A DNA stretch of 64,000 nt from Pithys albifrons albifrons. Its lineage: Eukaryota; Chordata; Aves; Passeriformes; Thamnophilidae. The notes beneath the pieces are model-generated. The model searched no databases, had not been told where the DNA came from, and saw only the letters and a list, made by a program, of their open reading frames with translations. Positions 1 through 12,700 of this stretch are shown here, piece after piece. A program made the translations under genes and the position numbers. Each line of letters begins with the position of its first letter. Position 1 is the first letter of the stretch. The DNA lies in NCBI RefSeq assembly GCF_047495875.1, contig NC_092471.1, positions 15,335,001-15,399,000 on the forward strand. The letters run 5' to 3'.

Positions 1-2754
1 ATATCTAAAAAAAAAGTTTTATGCAAATTAATTTGGTTTCTTGCTCTTCTTACTTGAACCATATTTATTTTTTTATTCTTAAAAGACTATAAAAAGTAAT
101 TTACTATCAACTAGTTCTACCATGACACTGTTTTTACCTCTTCTATATAGTGGTTTGGTTTAGCTCTCTCTGATAAGGGTTATTTTCATTGACTGCTAAA
201 ATATTGTGAATTATCTAGACTTTGCCCATTCTTCCTTTGGACTACTAACACTTTCTCTGCCTCATTTCTGTAACTTTTTACACCAAATGAAGAATTAAAA
301 TAACTCTAAGCAAGATCAGACTCAAATCAGTAGAAGGACACTTCTGTATCTGAGTACTCTAAAAAATTAAGTGACAGAAAATTAGCAGTGGTTGTATTAT
401 TTTATTTTGTCATAAAATTCACTAAGGGATTTGGTTCTACTTCTATTTACTTTCAGGAAGTTACCAAAAAGCATGATTTCAATGATCTGGAAATTTTGAA
501 GTCATTACTTTTTTGTTGACTGATGTATCAAATATTGGTTTAAATATTTAGTACAGATATACAGGAGTATGATCTGTTGGCAGTTAATATTGTTTTTAGA
601 GTTACACCTCACTGTTTTAACCTAGGAAACACTGTGGTCTATTAATGAATGAGTTAGAGAATGGTAATCTCTATTTGGAACCAGTGACTGAACACTAATT
701 CATTTTCCCCTCTGGAAAAAAAAAAAGGAAATATAATTTTTTTATTCTGTGGTCTAAGAAACAGTGCTGATAAGATACATAAAGGCAATGTCTTCACCTT
801 AGTTTCAGAAAGAAAGACATATATTTCTTTAATTACTCAAAATTCTTAGTGAACATCTGATAGTGATTAAGGATAATGCTGTAATAAGATAAATGTGATA
901 AATTTGACAAAGAGCAACATTTTGTTTAAACAAAATAAACAGGAAAGCATAATTTAATCTTCTCATAATTTAGACAAATTCATGACAAGTTAGAAATAAT
1001 TGCCCTTAAGTTACTATGATGATTTTCTAATCAAAATGTAACTAGATTATTTGCAAATTTAGAATACAGCTATCCTCAATGTGAGAGGAGAACAGTGCAT
1101 TATAAAAATAAAAATGTGGCACCTGCTTTGCTGGAAAAGCCTCCTCCCTCTTTTTTACTGCATGTGTCGCATCTGCTTTGATCCTGCCTTAACTGAGTGC
1201 CAGTTCTCTGCCTACTTTGCATCTGTATGAAGAATGGCTTTTTCACTGTAGGTAACTGTGTTGTGGGTTTTGTCCCAGCAACCCCAAACTTCTAATTGAT
1301 TTTCACCAAAATTTCACAAGCTCTTCCCCTCTGACATTCCTCTCAGCTATCAGATCCTTGATTCAATTTTATGTAAACACTCACGCCTTTGCCTCTTTCA
1401 CATAGTGGTAAAGCCATGCACAAGAATGCTCACATAAGTTTGTCAGATCCTCAAAATACCTACAGATGAAAACCACAACAGCAGCCATGAATATGTATTT
1501 ACCTGTGTGCCAAGTCTAAAAACTAGACAAGGTTTCACACAGAGTGAACATCTGATTCTCCATGCAGGTAACCACTACATTGCCATGCATTTTGTGGCCC
1601 TCTCCTTCCAATGTTAAGCTGAAAGATATCCCTGAAAAGGCTTTAAAAGAACCAAAACTTACTTCTTTTTTTTTTTTTAATTCCAAATCTTCTGGAACCC
1701 TTTCCAAGGTCAGTGAATATTTGTAGCTGAAGAAATAGCTTATTTGTTGAGCGCTGCTGCTGCTGGACACCATCACTTACCCCTTTCCATTATATTGTCT
1801 GTTCTCCACAAAACCACCCGATGCCTTGCCTGTCTTAACGGCAGCAAGGGTTCAAGCTCCCCCTGCATCTTCAGAATAAGGCTCTTTCCTGTACTTCACT
1901 CTCCAGCTGCATTCATTTAATAGTCCCTCATGGGTATATCCTTTAAAACTCTTGTCTGCTGCAAGATGTATTTGGCATGGCAAGCAGATTGCACCCTGCT
2001 GTGCTGGGGAAAATACCATATCCCAGTGGTACTTTTCAATGGAATCTCTGCTGTATGGCAACTAGCAGAGAAGCATAAGCAAAAGGGATAAAATCATTCT
2101 CATTCCGTATTTCAAAGCTGTTGGGTTCTTTTTCTTTTTAGATAAGCTACTGGGTTTTTTTTTTAAATGCTTCTTGAGATGTACGTACAGAAACCTGATG
2201 GTCAGAATGCTCAGCACATCCAGAACTCACTGTGGTACAGTGGGCTTAGGCTGACATTGATGGACAGAACTCTGCTATTAATTATATCTCAATTAAAACT
2301 ATGCTGCTGTTTAAGTGTTGCCTAAGATCTCAGCCAGATACAGATTCACAAGACTTCCATTAATTATTTGAAGGATTCTTCCAACAAAATTTCAAGGCTC
2401 AAAAACTTCCACTAGATGCTATCTAGTTTATAATAATAGTTAGAGACATTAATGTAATTATTCCTCATCGTTGCACATTATAAGAGTCACTCCCTTTGAC
2501 AGAGACTACTTTAGCTGGAGAAGATAAACTGTTGGGAGAGAAACAGAGAGAGACGAAGGAGAGAATTTTTTGAGGTTACAAGGCAAACTAAAGGCAAAAA
2601 TCTCAAAATGTTATTTTGGCCTCCTGAATCCCTTCCCACTGCCTTATTGAGTAGGCACATATTAGTCACACTTATGATATCATAGCTTTTTCTCTTTTTG
2701 TTTTTCATTTTTTTTCTTTTAATAATTCAGAATTTATGTAATTTCATTACTGAG
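1..2754. other. Unique AT-rich noncoding DNA, no gene seen
   Basis: I see no recognisable gene or repeat here. Short open frames exist, for example 86 codons on the minus strand at 1516-1776, which starts with a serine run and has no domain I recognise. They lack splice or domain support. A-runs and T-runs occur near 715-726, 1665-1678 and 2153-2164. Confidence 0.6.
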
Positions 2755-2925
2755 AAGGTGGCCAAACACAGGTTCCTAGAGAGGTGTTTGATGCTCCAAG
2801 ACTGTCACTGTTTGAAAAGCATTTGGATAATGCCCTTAACAACACTTTTTAACTTGCTCAGCCATGAATGGGTCAGGCAGTTGCATAAGATGAACACTTT
2901 CAGCCCCTTCCAAGTGAAACATTCT
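2755..2925 (+). repeat. Old CR1 LINE, 3' end fragment
   Basis: The stretch reads like the 3' untranslated end of an old avian CR1 retrotransposon. The order is a segment resembling 'AATGCCCTTAACAACA', then 'GGTCAGGCAGTTG', then 'CCCCTTCCAAGTGAAA', then an ATTCTA remnant. That order matches the 3' end of older CR1 subfamilies, in which a valine-tryptophan-type ORF2 tail is followed by the 'cagttggactagatgatc' and 'ccttccaactgaa' blocks. Here these blocks carry several substitutions, so the copy is old. Everything 5' of about 2755 is missing, which is typical of CR1 5' truncation. A 79-codon open frame across it is incidental. The assignment is from remembered consensus blocks, and the 5' boundary is approximate. 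Confidence 0.72.
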
Positions 2926-5900
2926 AGTGTAGTCTGACCTATTCAATATCTCATAGAAGATTGTGTGAGATAACAGAAATCAAAGTCTTGCCTTTATTTG
3001 CAACGTATTTTCTATAATATGCACAGTCTCTACAGCCACCATTTCCCCTTTGTTTCACTGTTTAGAGCTTTCAGTGCTTTACAGGAAACTCAGTTCCCTA
3101 AACTAAAATTTAGTAAATATATTCTGGAGGAGAAAGAAACCACTGCCATACTTGTGAACCAACAAATGCACAATCCAGTTGTCTCTTTTACAAGAGCACA
3201 AAGGCTCATAACACGGGAGAGCAACAAAGATGCTGCTAAGAACTGACAGAATGATCATCTCTCTACTCATAACCACTGACAGATCCGACTAGCACAATTT
3301 CTTACAGCTCTTTTCTTTACTGTAGGAACAGAGACCAGAAGAAGCACTCTCCTACAGCTCACCACAGCTCTTGGACACACTGCTCTCGCTGATTGCTGTG
3401 TGAAGCAATGATAGACATAGGGAGGAAAATCTGAAAAAACCCTAAACCACAAGAGTCACCCTTCCTACAAAACTAAGTCCTTACTGCTTATAACTAAGCC
3501 TCCTTTTTGCTTCCCAGGTGATATTGATTTGTAATGCAGACAGTGTGTACAGAATTCAAAGGATAAGGCCATTTGTAAAAAAATCTTCACCAGTAGAAAG
3601 TTTGCTAAGTAGGTCACTGAATGATATTGAAATGCCATTATTATCCAACTCAGTTTCCAATTGTGAATCTCCATTTTCCAGGGTCCTACAACATTAACAC
3701 CTCCACCTCTAAGTCACTGATGCTAGGGCATCTTTTTTGGTCATTCCATTTCTCTTTCACTTACACACCAGATCCATGCCCACACAAAGGCTGCAAGATC
3801 CTATGAGCCATATTTATGTGGAATACTTCAGCAAGGTTCGGAAGAGTTTTCCAGCTGGCCATCCATGTGCCAAGGAAAGAGATACTCTTCCTCTTTCCAA
3901 AACTGGAGAATTTCATCTTCCTAATTACTGAATGGAATGGAAGGAGAAAAAAAAAACCAAAAACCAACAACCAGAAATCTTGTATTTTCTATGTCCTGAA
4001 AATAGGAAATAAGTAGACAGAATCTTTGGTATTATGACAATCTGAAGATCTTGGACTCAAAGAGAACACTGTCTGGAAATGAACAGAAACCACTGCTTTG
4101 GTGACAGAGCCCAAACACACCCCTTCTGTCAGACACTGTTGTCAAGAGATTCGATTCCTTTCTGCATGGGGATTTTAAGCTTGGTACTGAGCTAGCATTG
4201 CTGGAACATGAACCTTTTGCTTAGCAACACGTTCTGGGAACTCTCCTTCCAGAAGTTCTTGCACTTTTCTCTGGGGTCGTTCTGCTTCAGACCAGCTCTC
4301 ACTACAATCTTATCAAAAGTTTTGTGTGTTTTGTGTTTTTTTATCTGGGAGGATGATAGAGTTGGACATGATGGATGTGGTGCTACACAGAACTTTGATT
4401 TGTCCTCATGTGACATGAAATAAAGGTACAGTCCAAATCATTGTACAGGGCTTATGAGTAAATAATTATTTTTTCTTACAAGATAAAATCCACAAAAATA
4501 CCTCATATCTTCTGTTTAATATTTTCTGTGCACTTGTTTCATGCTCTCTCCTACATGATTCTAGGAAACACATCTTGCTAGCCCTGCCTACTCCAGTTTT
4601 TCCTCTCCTTGGGTAAAAAAAAAAGACATATATTTTGTCCTTTCCTCTTCTCTCAGTTCATCCAAGTAATCAACTGTCCTGAGGTTAAATGAGTGTAGGG
4701 CATGAATGTATTCTAATGGTGCAAATTATCTTGGGTCTGACATGACAAGAGCTGATCTGACAGTCTTTTATGAACTGTCAGATTCAGATATACAGACAGC
4801 AATTTTCATAATACCAAAGATTATCAAAAGCCATATAGATAAATTATACAAATATCACAGTTAGTTTCCAGTATTAAAAAATATACTTCCACTTTCATCT
4901 CCTGGTTCATCCTTTTAAGATATTTAAATCTACAGAATTGTCTTTTATTTTGCAGCTAAAGAGTAAGATGTTCAAGGAATAAATTTTTATTTTATCTCAA
5001 AAAAAAGCATAAAAGCATTTAATTATATTAAAGAGTACTATCATTAAACTTTGTGTTAAACATAAAAATCATATAATTTTTAAAAATAAAGTTTTGTCAA
5101 GGTACCTTTAGGAAAATAATTCACACAGGTTGGACAAGCTGATCCGTTTTGTTAGGAAAATGCATGAATTTCTGTGAGTTCATAAGGATGTCTGCACCTA
5201 AAGTTAAAATATTTTAAACATTCTGTTCCACATGGATGGCTCTAATGTATTTATTAGAAAAATTCTAAAAATATCCTGGCATGCTACAATTGAAAAAATC
5301 AGACTAACTAGCTGGAAAACAGCTCCATTCAAGAGCTTTACATTTAATGGATGAAAAGCTGAGATATGATAAGCAGACTAATGCAAACTAAGCAAACAAT
5401 ATACATTGTTTATCCTGATCATTCCAAAGTGACAGGAATCTGTAAGATATCTTCTAATGTCTTGGTGGTGACACCAGAAATGTGTTCTGTACCATTACCA
5501 GCAATCCACCAAGTTACTTTTCTAAAGTACTGCAGATTATTTAATATTTATTTATTCTTTACTGGATACTTTTATCATTTGCTTTGTGTACAGCCAGCAT
5601 GGGTACCATTCTCTCTGGGAAACTCTTCAGAAAACTCACCCTAATAATAAATTCAAACCTACAGAAGGAAATCTGTCTGGAATTGCTATAGCAATCAGAC
5701 AGAGCATCAGGGAGGGATGCACACAGACAAAGGGAGGAAACTGGGTCTGTCTGAAAATAATTTTTGAGAAGTTAAAAAAGTTATATTAACTAAAAGAGGA
5801 TTAATTAGATAATATTTTACAAAATTTTATTTAATGTGCCTATGTCACCTTGACCCAAATATAAGGTTTTCAAACTACTTTTAATGTTAAGTAAAACAAT

Positions 5901-6104
5901 TGCAGATAACTGATTTTTGAAGACATTAAATATATTTTGCAACCCCAAATTAAATTAAAATGCAGTGTTCAAATGGAATGAGACATTCCTGATGAGTTAG
6001 TGCAGTATGGATATCACATACTGACACAAATACTACTCTTGTAGTTGATTTTGCAAATGTCTTCAGCAAATTCCTCTTTTACTTGGCAAACACCTTCAGA
6101 TCTG
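2926..6104. other. Unique AT-rich noncoding DNA, no gene seen
   Basis: No gene or dated repeat is recognised. Several open frames of 60-92 codons overlap one another on both strands between 3.0 and 5.8 kb. None shows a domain, a consistent frame or an exon-like boundary, and their overlap on opposite strands argues for chance. Confidence 0.6.
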
Positions 6105-6661
6105 AAGGATATTTCCCCCTGTACTCTGCATTGGTGAGGCCACACCTTGAGTACTGTGTTCAGTTCTGGGCCCCTCAGTTCAGAAAGGATATTGAGGTGC
6201 TGGAGCGAGTCCAGAGAAGAGCAACAAGGCTGGTGAAGGGACTGGAGCACAAGCCCTATGGGGAGAGGCTGAGGGAGCTGGGATTGTTTAGCCTGGAGAA
6301 GATGAGGCTCAGAGGTGACCTCAGTACTGTCTAGAACTGCCTGAAGGGAAGTTCTAGCCAGGTGGAGGTTGGTCTCTTCTCCCAGGCACTCAGCAATAGG
6401 ACAAGAGGGCATGGGCTCAAGCTCTGCCAGGGGAAATTTAAATTGGAGATCAGAAAAAAATTCTTTCCAGAGAGAGTGATCAGGCATTGGAATGGCCAGC
6501 CCAGAGAGGGGGTGGATTCACCATCCCTAGAGATTTTTAAACACAGATTGGATGTGGCACTGAGTGCCATGATCTGATAAATGGACTAGACTTGGACCAA
6601 GGGTTGGACTCGATGATCTTGAAGGTCTTTTCCAACCCAATCGATTCTATCATTCTATGAT
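6105..6661 (+). repeat. CR1 LINE, 5'-truncated, 3' end of ORF2 plus 3' UTR
   Basis: This is a retrotransposon fragment of the chicken-repeat-1 (CR1) class. It starts inside the end of ORF2, where the frame reads [13 protein letters not shown] then [15 protein letters not shown], the conserved C-terminal part downstream of the reverse transcriptase. It continues through the 3' UTR ('GGTTGGACTCGATGATCTTG', 'TCTTTTCCAACCCAAT') and ends in the hallmark CR1 tail of imperfect ATTCTATGAT octamers at about 6645-6661. The reading frame is broken: an in-frame TAG lies in 'GTCTAGAACTGCC' near 6332. The long minus-strand frame at 6014-6487 is the antisense shadow. The element is a dead copy. It is close in sequence to the copies at 17127 and 36592. 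Confidence 0.95.
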
Positions 6662-9628
6662 ATTTGTGGATACTTTGAGGTGGTGACTGTAACTCTGTTA
6701 TATGTTATTTCCACACATGGCTGATGGTATGGAGCAAACTGTAGACATCAGCAATTGTGGGAGTTCAAAGGCTGAGTGTAGATCTTATACAAAACACTGC
6801 ACAATGAGATGAGCTAATCCTTCAGGAAACCCTTCTCTACTGTCCCTTCACACTTTTGCCAAAGGAAAGGACTGTGCAGCTTAAAGCAGGAATTACCTTA
6901 TTAGAGAATTTGTTCTATTCCTGCTGATTTTCCTGGAGATACAAAACCCACTAACATCAGCAGAGCACATCCAAGGCTCACAGCCACTATCAGGATCTCA
7001 CCAGCTGCCATCCTTCTGACTGTCATTTAGGAATGGCTCTAAGCAGCCCTTGCAGATGGGAATCTGTGCAAACTAACCTGGACTGTGCTCCTCTGACCTA
7101 GGAACATGCAGCTGAATTAACTTTTCTGCAAAGTTGCCCTGAGGTTTCTCTACATTGCACTTACTGCAGGGGCAGGCAAAGGCTAAAAAGAGGGAAAGAG
7201 AACAGAAAATGAAAGAACAATCCTCACTCCTTCATGAGCATACCCTGTTCCACCACTGTGCCTCCATCTCTATGAAGGGTACAGTGAGAGAGTTCCTGAT
7301 TCCTCAAGGTCATGGTTACAGAGAAAGGAGGTCATGACCCCAATGTAAGCTACCTAAATGACTCAGGAAAAGTGGCTGTCCCAGTCAGAAAAGAGCCCAC
7401 CAGCAGTCAGAAAGAAACCCCAAGTCTCTGAAGGCCAGAGCTTGATCTAGTTGTAATCTCAGTCATATTTGTATAATATCTTCTATTTTTTTCTTTATCC
7501 TTTTACTTTTTAAGTCTACGGTATGAATCTACAATAAAAGAATACTTAAATATTGCAGGCAATTAAACATGAACCTTATTTTTAATAATAGTTAATAGAC
7601 AGGCAGATGTGATGCTCAAACATAATTTAAATGTCTGGAGTACAATAAGCGAGTCAGACTCAATCTGCCATAATAAGTAACTTTATTGCTGCCTAAAGGC
7701 CTTTGGGTTCTTAATATGGAGCAGATGTTGAGGACTTCCCTACTAATTATAGGAAGAACTAATTCTGTCCTCCCCCACAGATAGGTTTTATGTTATCTGT
7801 TCTATTACATTTTGGTTATTTGACCAACTTTGTCCACACTTTTCACAGATTTGCCATATTGACAACCCTTTAAAGTAAATGTTTAGGGACAATATTTAAT
7901 CTATATTTTATTACTTATATTGATAAGCAGGATTATTCATCTGCCTGAAGTTAAGGACCAGTGGAAGAAGGGAAGAATCACAAGTTTACTTTATCTCTTC
8001 TAATAAACCAATAAAATTGAAGTGCCTACAGAAACCGTAAGTTTCCTCACTCTGAACTTACCAGCTACAGAACCAAGACTGCTCAGCTAGGAAAGGAAAT
8101 GCAAAACTCACCATGGAGTGAAGAAGTGTGAGGATGTCCCAGATGAGGATTTATTAGGGAAATGAGGTTGTCTTGAAGATCCAAATAAAAACATCAAGAA
8201 TTGGCAAAAGCAGCACTGTGTCAAAGGACAGCCAGCCAGCTTCAGCCAAACTAACAGAACATTCCAAATCTGCCCAGCAAATCTCCTTTGAGAGCTAATT
8301 GGCAAGCAGGGTCCACAGCAAGAACAGTTTTAGGCAAAATAAGAGTTGTGTCACAAGTTCTTAATATAAAACGAGCTCAGTGCAGACAGTCTGCCAAACT
8401 CAAACCAACTTCACCATTAAGAAGAAAACAGGTCTACAGACAAGTTCATGGGATTACAATGGTCTTGGAAAGACAACTACACTTCATGGGAACCAGGATG
8501 TAATAAAACTTGTCTTTACTACATGCAAAGACTCAGTATTTGTTTTCACTGTAAATGATTATTTTACATAAACCAGGTAGTGTTTCAAGCCAGACAACTG
8601 CCCACCAACAGCACTTGCACTGTAATGCAATGAAGAATCACAGCCAGGTCACCTGTGATAGATGTCAGACGAGTAGTGTAATCTACCAGCAGGATGACTC
8701 AGTATCTGTGATGCAATACTTGAAAAAAAAAACAACCTATGAAAAGTACTACCTCAATGTTTTTGCAATGAAACAGTGGGACATACCAGGCTCTAAATAT
8801 ATCTAAAGTACTTCCCATTGGTTTTGCTCTCATTGCAAAATTTCTGTTCCACAAGCACAGTACATGTGAGAAATACATCTTGGGTTTTTTTGGTAACTCC
8901 AAACCAATTATTTATTGTTCAATATGATAATTCATTTTTAAAAACTTATTGTCTATCAGTGACCTGGCTGAAGCTCTACTCCAAAAGGATCTCCCAGATG
9001 AACAAAATAAGGCTGCTTCAGTTATTCAGTCTTTCTTGAGCCTGAAAAGTAATTCCTCCTAACTCCCTAGCAGTACTGTAATCATCCCTTCCTGTGAAAC
9101 TGCAAAATGATTTTTGGACATTTTCCATTTTGCTGTCTAGGTAAGCAAAGAAAATGTGCCACTTCACCAAATTCAGTGTTCTTTGGTTTTAGGTTAGCAC
9201 AAATATTTGATAATGTCTAACAATGAGCATGACAAGCAGGCAAGAGCCACCTGAGATCTAAAACTAGCACTGTTTGGGCAGCAGCCTTTGCTTCCTGCTG
9301 CATGGCAAGAGAAGTGTATCCCAGTTGGAGTCATCCTGTGATGAATATGCAGCTCTATGTGATCATGTTTATCCCTCCACTATCAACTCACATCTGCTCT
9401 CTGACTGCCAGTGCTGAAGTTACAGGATCTGCTTTGTACTCTTAATTAACTGTTTCATCTCTATCTCATGCTCAAAATCTCCCCTGAACTCTGAAGTGCA
9501 CAGATATCTTTAGTTTCCTCTGAATTACTTTGCTGCTTTAATTTGCCATAAAATAGCTGAACCCTATGGACAATCCATGTTTTTGTTGTCCTGTCATTGA
9601 GCAGCCAAATTCATCCTGACTTTTTCAG
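6662..9628. other. Unique noncoding DNA, no gene seen
   Basis: No repeat family or gene is recognised. Open frames of 60-83 codons around 7.1-9.0 kb overlap in different frames and carry no identifiable domain. Confidence 0.55.
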
Positions 9629-9766
9629 ATGCTGAACTCCACACTGAAGTGGTATCAGATATAGCTAAGGTTGCTTTTTCAAACAATCAGATGTCAGAAG
9701 CAGATTCAGATGGGAAGGACTGCTCTATACAGGAATTTTATGGGGTCAAATCATACTGGATTTATG
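9629..9766 (+). other. Possible internal coding exon, unassigned
   Basis: A 138-base open stretch sits between splice-like signals. On the left is a pyrimidine-rich 'CTGACTTTTTCAG' ending at 9628. On the right is 'TATG|GTGAGT' with the GT at 9767. The single open frame has 45 full codons, beginning AELHTEVVSDIAKVAF and ending EFYGVKSYWIY, with two bases before and one after, so both flanking introns would be phase 1. Symmetric phase 1-1 exons are common in extracellular proteins. I do not recognise the peptide and no domain is visible. In AT-rich DNA an open run of this length arises fairly often by chance, so the good donor plus acceptor is the only real support. It could equally be a cryptic exon or nothing. 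Confidence 0.25.
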
Positions 9767-12700
9767 GTGAGTGCTTAACTTGGTAAAATCTGCAAATGAT
9801 AGTAACATCATAACATGAGTTACTCTGATCATATCTGAAATCAAAAGCAGCCATTTTAGCCTTCTTTTACACTGTCATTGTAAGGGAAGTGAGTTCTTAC
9901 TTTCTGTGCTCCTGGAAGATGTAAACATCCATTAAGGCAATTTTATCATCACATAGGGCAGAAAATCCAAAATTGTAACACAATCTTAGCGCTGTTATGG
10001 AGCCAAATCCTGCTAAATCCCAAACACATTCATCGGCTGATGGTGAGATATAAAACAAAATAAGATCAAGAGCTGGGGGAAAATAAAATCCCTAACTTGT
10101 CAATATTTTATGCTAATATATTTAAATTGACAAAAACTAGTCCTTTTTTTAACTCTCACTGATATTACATATGCATAGAATATTTTAGCAAGGACTTTAT
10201 TATGGAGTCAGTTATTTGCCTACCTGCTGTGCATGAAGTATTCATTAAATTAAATTAATTTACAATTAAAATAAATAAAAGAAAAAAGGAAACTAAAATC
10301 TACAAACAGAAAAGGAGGGAGATTTTCTTATGTTTCTCATTCTAAATAACTGCATCTTTGTTTTCTACCTCTTTTGACCATAACAGAAACAGTGGAAAAT
10401 GTATTGCCATGTAGAATTTAAACCCTGTGAAAGGGGAAGTTAGACTCAATTTATTACACAGTGCTTTTACTTTATTGTGCAGGTGGACTCAATAAATTAA
10501 AATGCTCATTAAACTGAATGGAACTTGTGGCAGCATCTGGATTCAGGCTTTCAGCCAAACCCTTCCCTCCTGTAAAAGTTCCTATGGAGCTTTAGCTTCA
10601 AGGTGCAGTTTGGTTCAAACGGGGCACAGATGTGCTCGATGTGCTATTGATGCTTGTTCTTTATCTCACTGATTCGTGGCTATCTGTGTGGTTTCATGGG
10701 GTATTTATCAGATTGGATCTTTTCAACCTTGTTTTTTGACCTAAGGAATTCTTTTTTCTTCTCTTTATTACATTACATAAGCTTTCAATGGTGGTTATAA
10801 AAAGAGAATGTGGATAAGTATTTCTTTAAAAACACCAGCGAATCTCACTCTAGTGGTGTACAGCTTATTTTGGGGCCTCACACAGATAGTCTTCACTCCA
10901 TGTCCAGAAGCTGAAACAGTAGTGCACTTCCTATCCCTGTATCTACTTGTGTTGTTGCAAGAAACTGCGTTTTCAGGGGAAACTCCATTTTACTACTTAA
11001 TCATATATTATGTCAACAGCATGCACAGAGATCTAAGAAAAAAAAATCTTTGCATGTCAAACAGCTGTTCCTATTAGAGCTCTTATTAGACTGCTGAGAT
11101 ACACAGAGCAGTGGCAGGGCAGGGGAGATATAAGGGTGCATGAAATAAAATAACAGGTACAGGAGCTCTCACTTTCTTGCAGCTTTCTGAATTTACAAGG
11201 TTTTCTTCTGCAGATTTTGCAAGTTATAGCAATCTCCTTTCCTGGAGCTGACCTGAGCTCCTTAGGCTGAGGCTGTCTGCAGGCTCAGCAATCCACCTGA
11301 GGACAGCAAGTAATATACTGGAGTTCTGCTTCTTGTGCTGCTTCTTGAAAGGATCACACAGAGGTAATTTAATAGTTTCAGACACTACCCAGAAACATCT
11401 CACTGAAGATCTCATATACAAAGAGTTGTGAATGCTGCTGTAGTTCAGCTTGTCATAATGCTCACTAAACAGGTTGCTTAGTTAAATCACTTAAAGAAAG
11501 TACCTGTAGCCATCAACCTTGTCTTTAAAATATTCCAGATCGTCCCTCTCTGCTTCTGCCCCCCATTACAGCTGCTATCACCTGCAATGTCATCTTTATT
11601 TACTCCTTCACATCTTCCTCCACTTTCACATCTTGTCCTCCTGGTAACTGCAGAGAATCTGTAGCACCAGTGATCTATCCTGCTACCTTTGATATCACTT
11701 TTAAACTTACTGTCTTACAGCATAGAAAAATCTGACGTTTTAATGATGCAGCTACTTTAAATTGCCCAACAGCTTTTCTCTGGAAGTTGTTCTCTTCTGT
11801 GCACATGTGACTCTTTTCATGTAGGGCAAGGCATTAGAGTACATTTGAAAGCATTTGTCTGTTTGGTTCTAACTAGTCCTGGTTTTCTCCAAAACCAAAA
11901 ATAGAGAAACCTCTCATGCAAGTTACTGAAAGAGAACTATATATTTTTAGGATTCCACAGATCTAACCTGCAGCCAAACTAAATTTATCTCCCAGAAAGG
12001 GCATATCTCAAGTCCTTTCACTGTTTAGACAGGAAGGCCAAATTTTTTAAAAGCTCGTTCCTTCATTGTATCTTTTGACTCAATTATCTGATTACTAAAT
12101 TGATTTTGTAACAGGCCCAAGGTACTACATGTTTCCTTTGCCTCTGTATATCTCTTTTCCTTTTTTGGACAGTCAGTCTATGTAGGAGCGTGCTGGGATC
12201 ACAAATGATTTTTTTTCTTCCACTCCTACAGCTATTATTGTTAATGGTTTTCAATTATTAAGCTTGTGACAGTGTCAGCTTCAGAAGAACTTTGCTGGAA
12301 AAACTTTGCTCCAAAAATCAACATATAAACTATTATAAGCTCCATTGCAAAGACTATTCTTGGGGACCTGCATCTTTATTTCATTGTCTACTTATATTAA
12401 CAAAGGCAAGACTTTAAAAAAAAAATTAAAAAAAAATCCATCCCAAAATATGAAACTGCTTTTGTCTTTTCGCCTTTTCCAAAAATCTTCAAAGTTTCCA
12501 AGTTTTCAGTTAGTGACCAGCCTTTTCCAAATTCACACTCAAATTTTGAATTTTGAATTGAAGTAGATTTAGTTGCACTCTGAATCTATATCCTAAACCT
12601 GCATATTAAGGTGATTACATGTACACCAAGATTTTATTTTCTACACAACAGAGACTATAAACCAATTCAGTTAATAATGCATTACTAATATATGCTGCCA

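Noticed and set aside
6014..6487. 157-codon minus-strand open frame
   Set aside because: It is the antisense of the CR1 at 6105-6661. The same antisense peptide recurs at 17123-17341 and 36468-36923, showing that it comes from the repeat.
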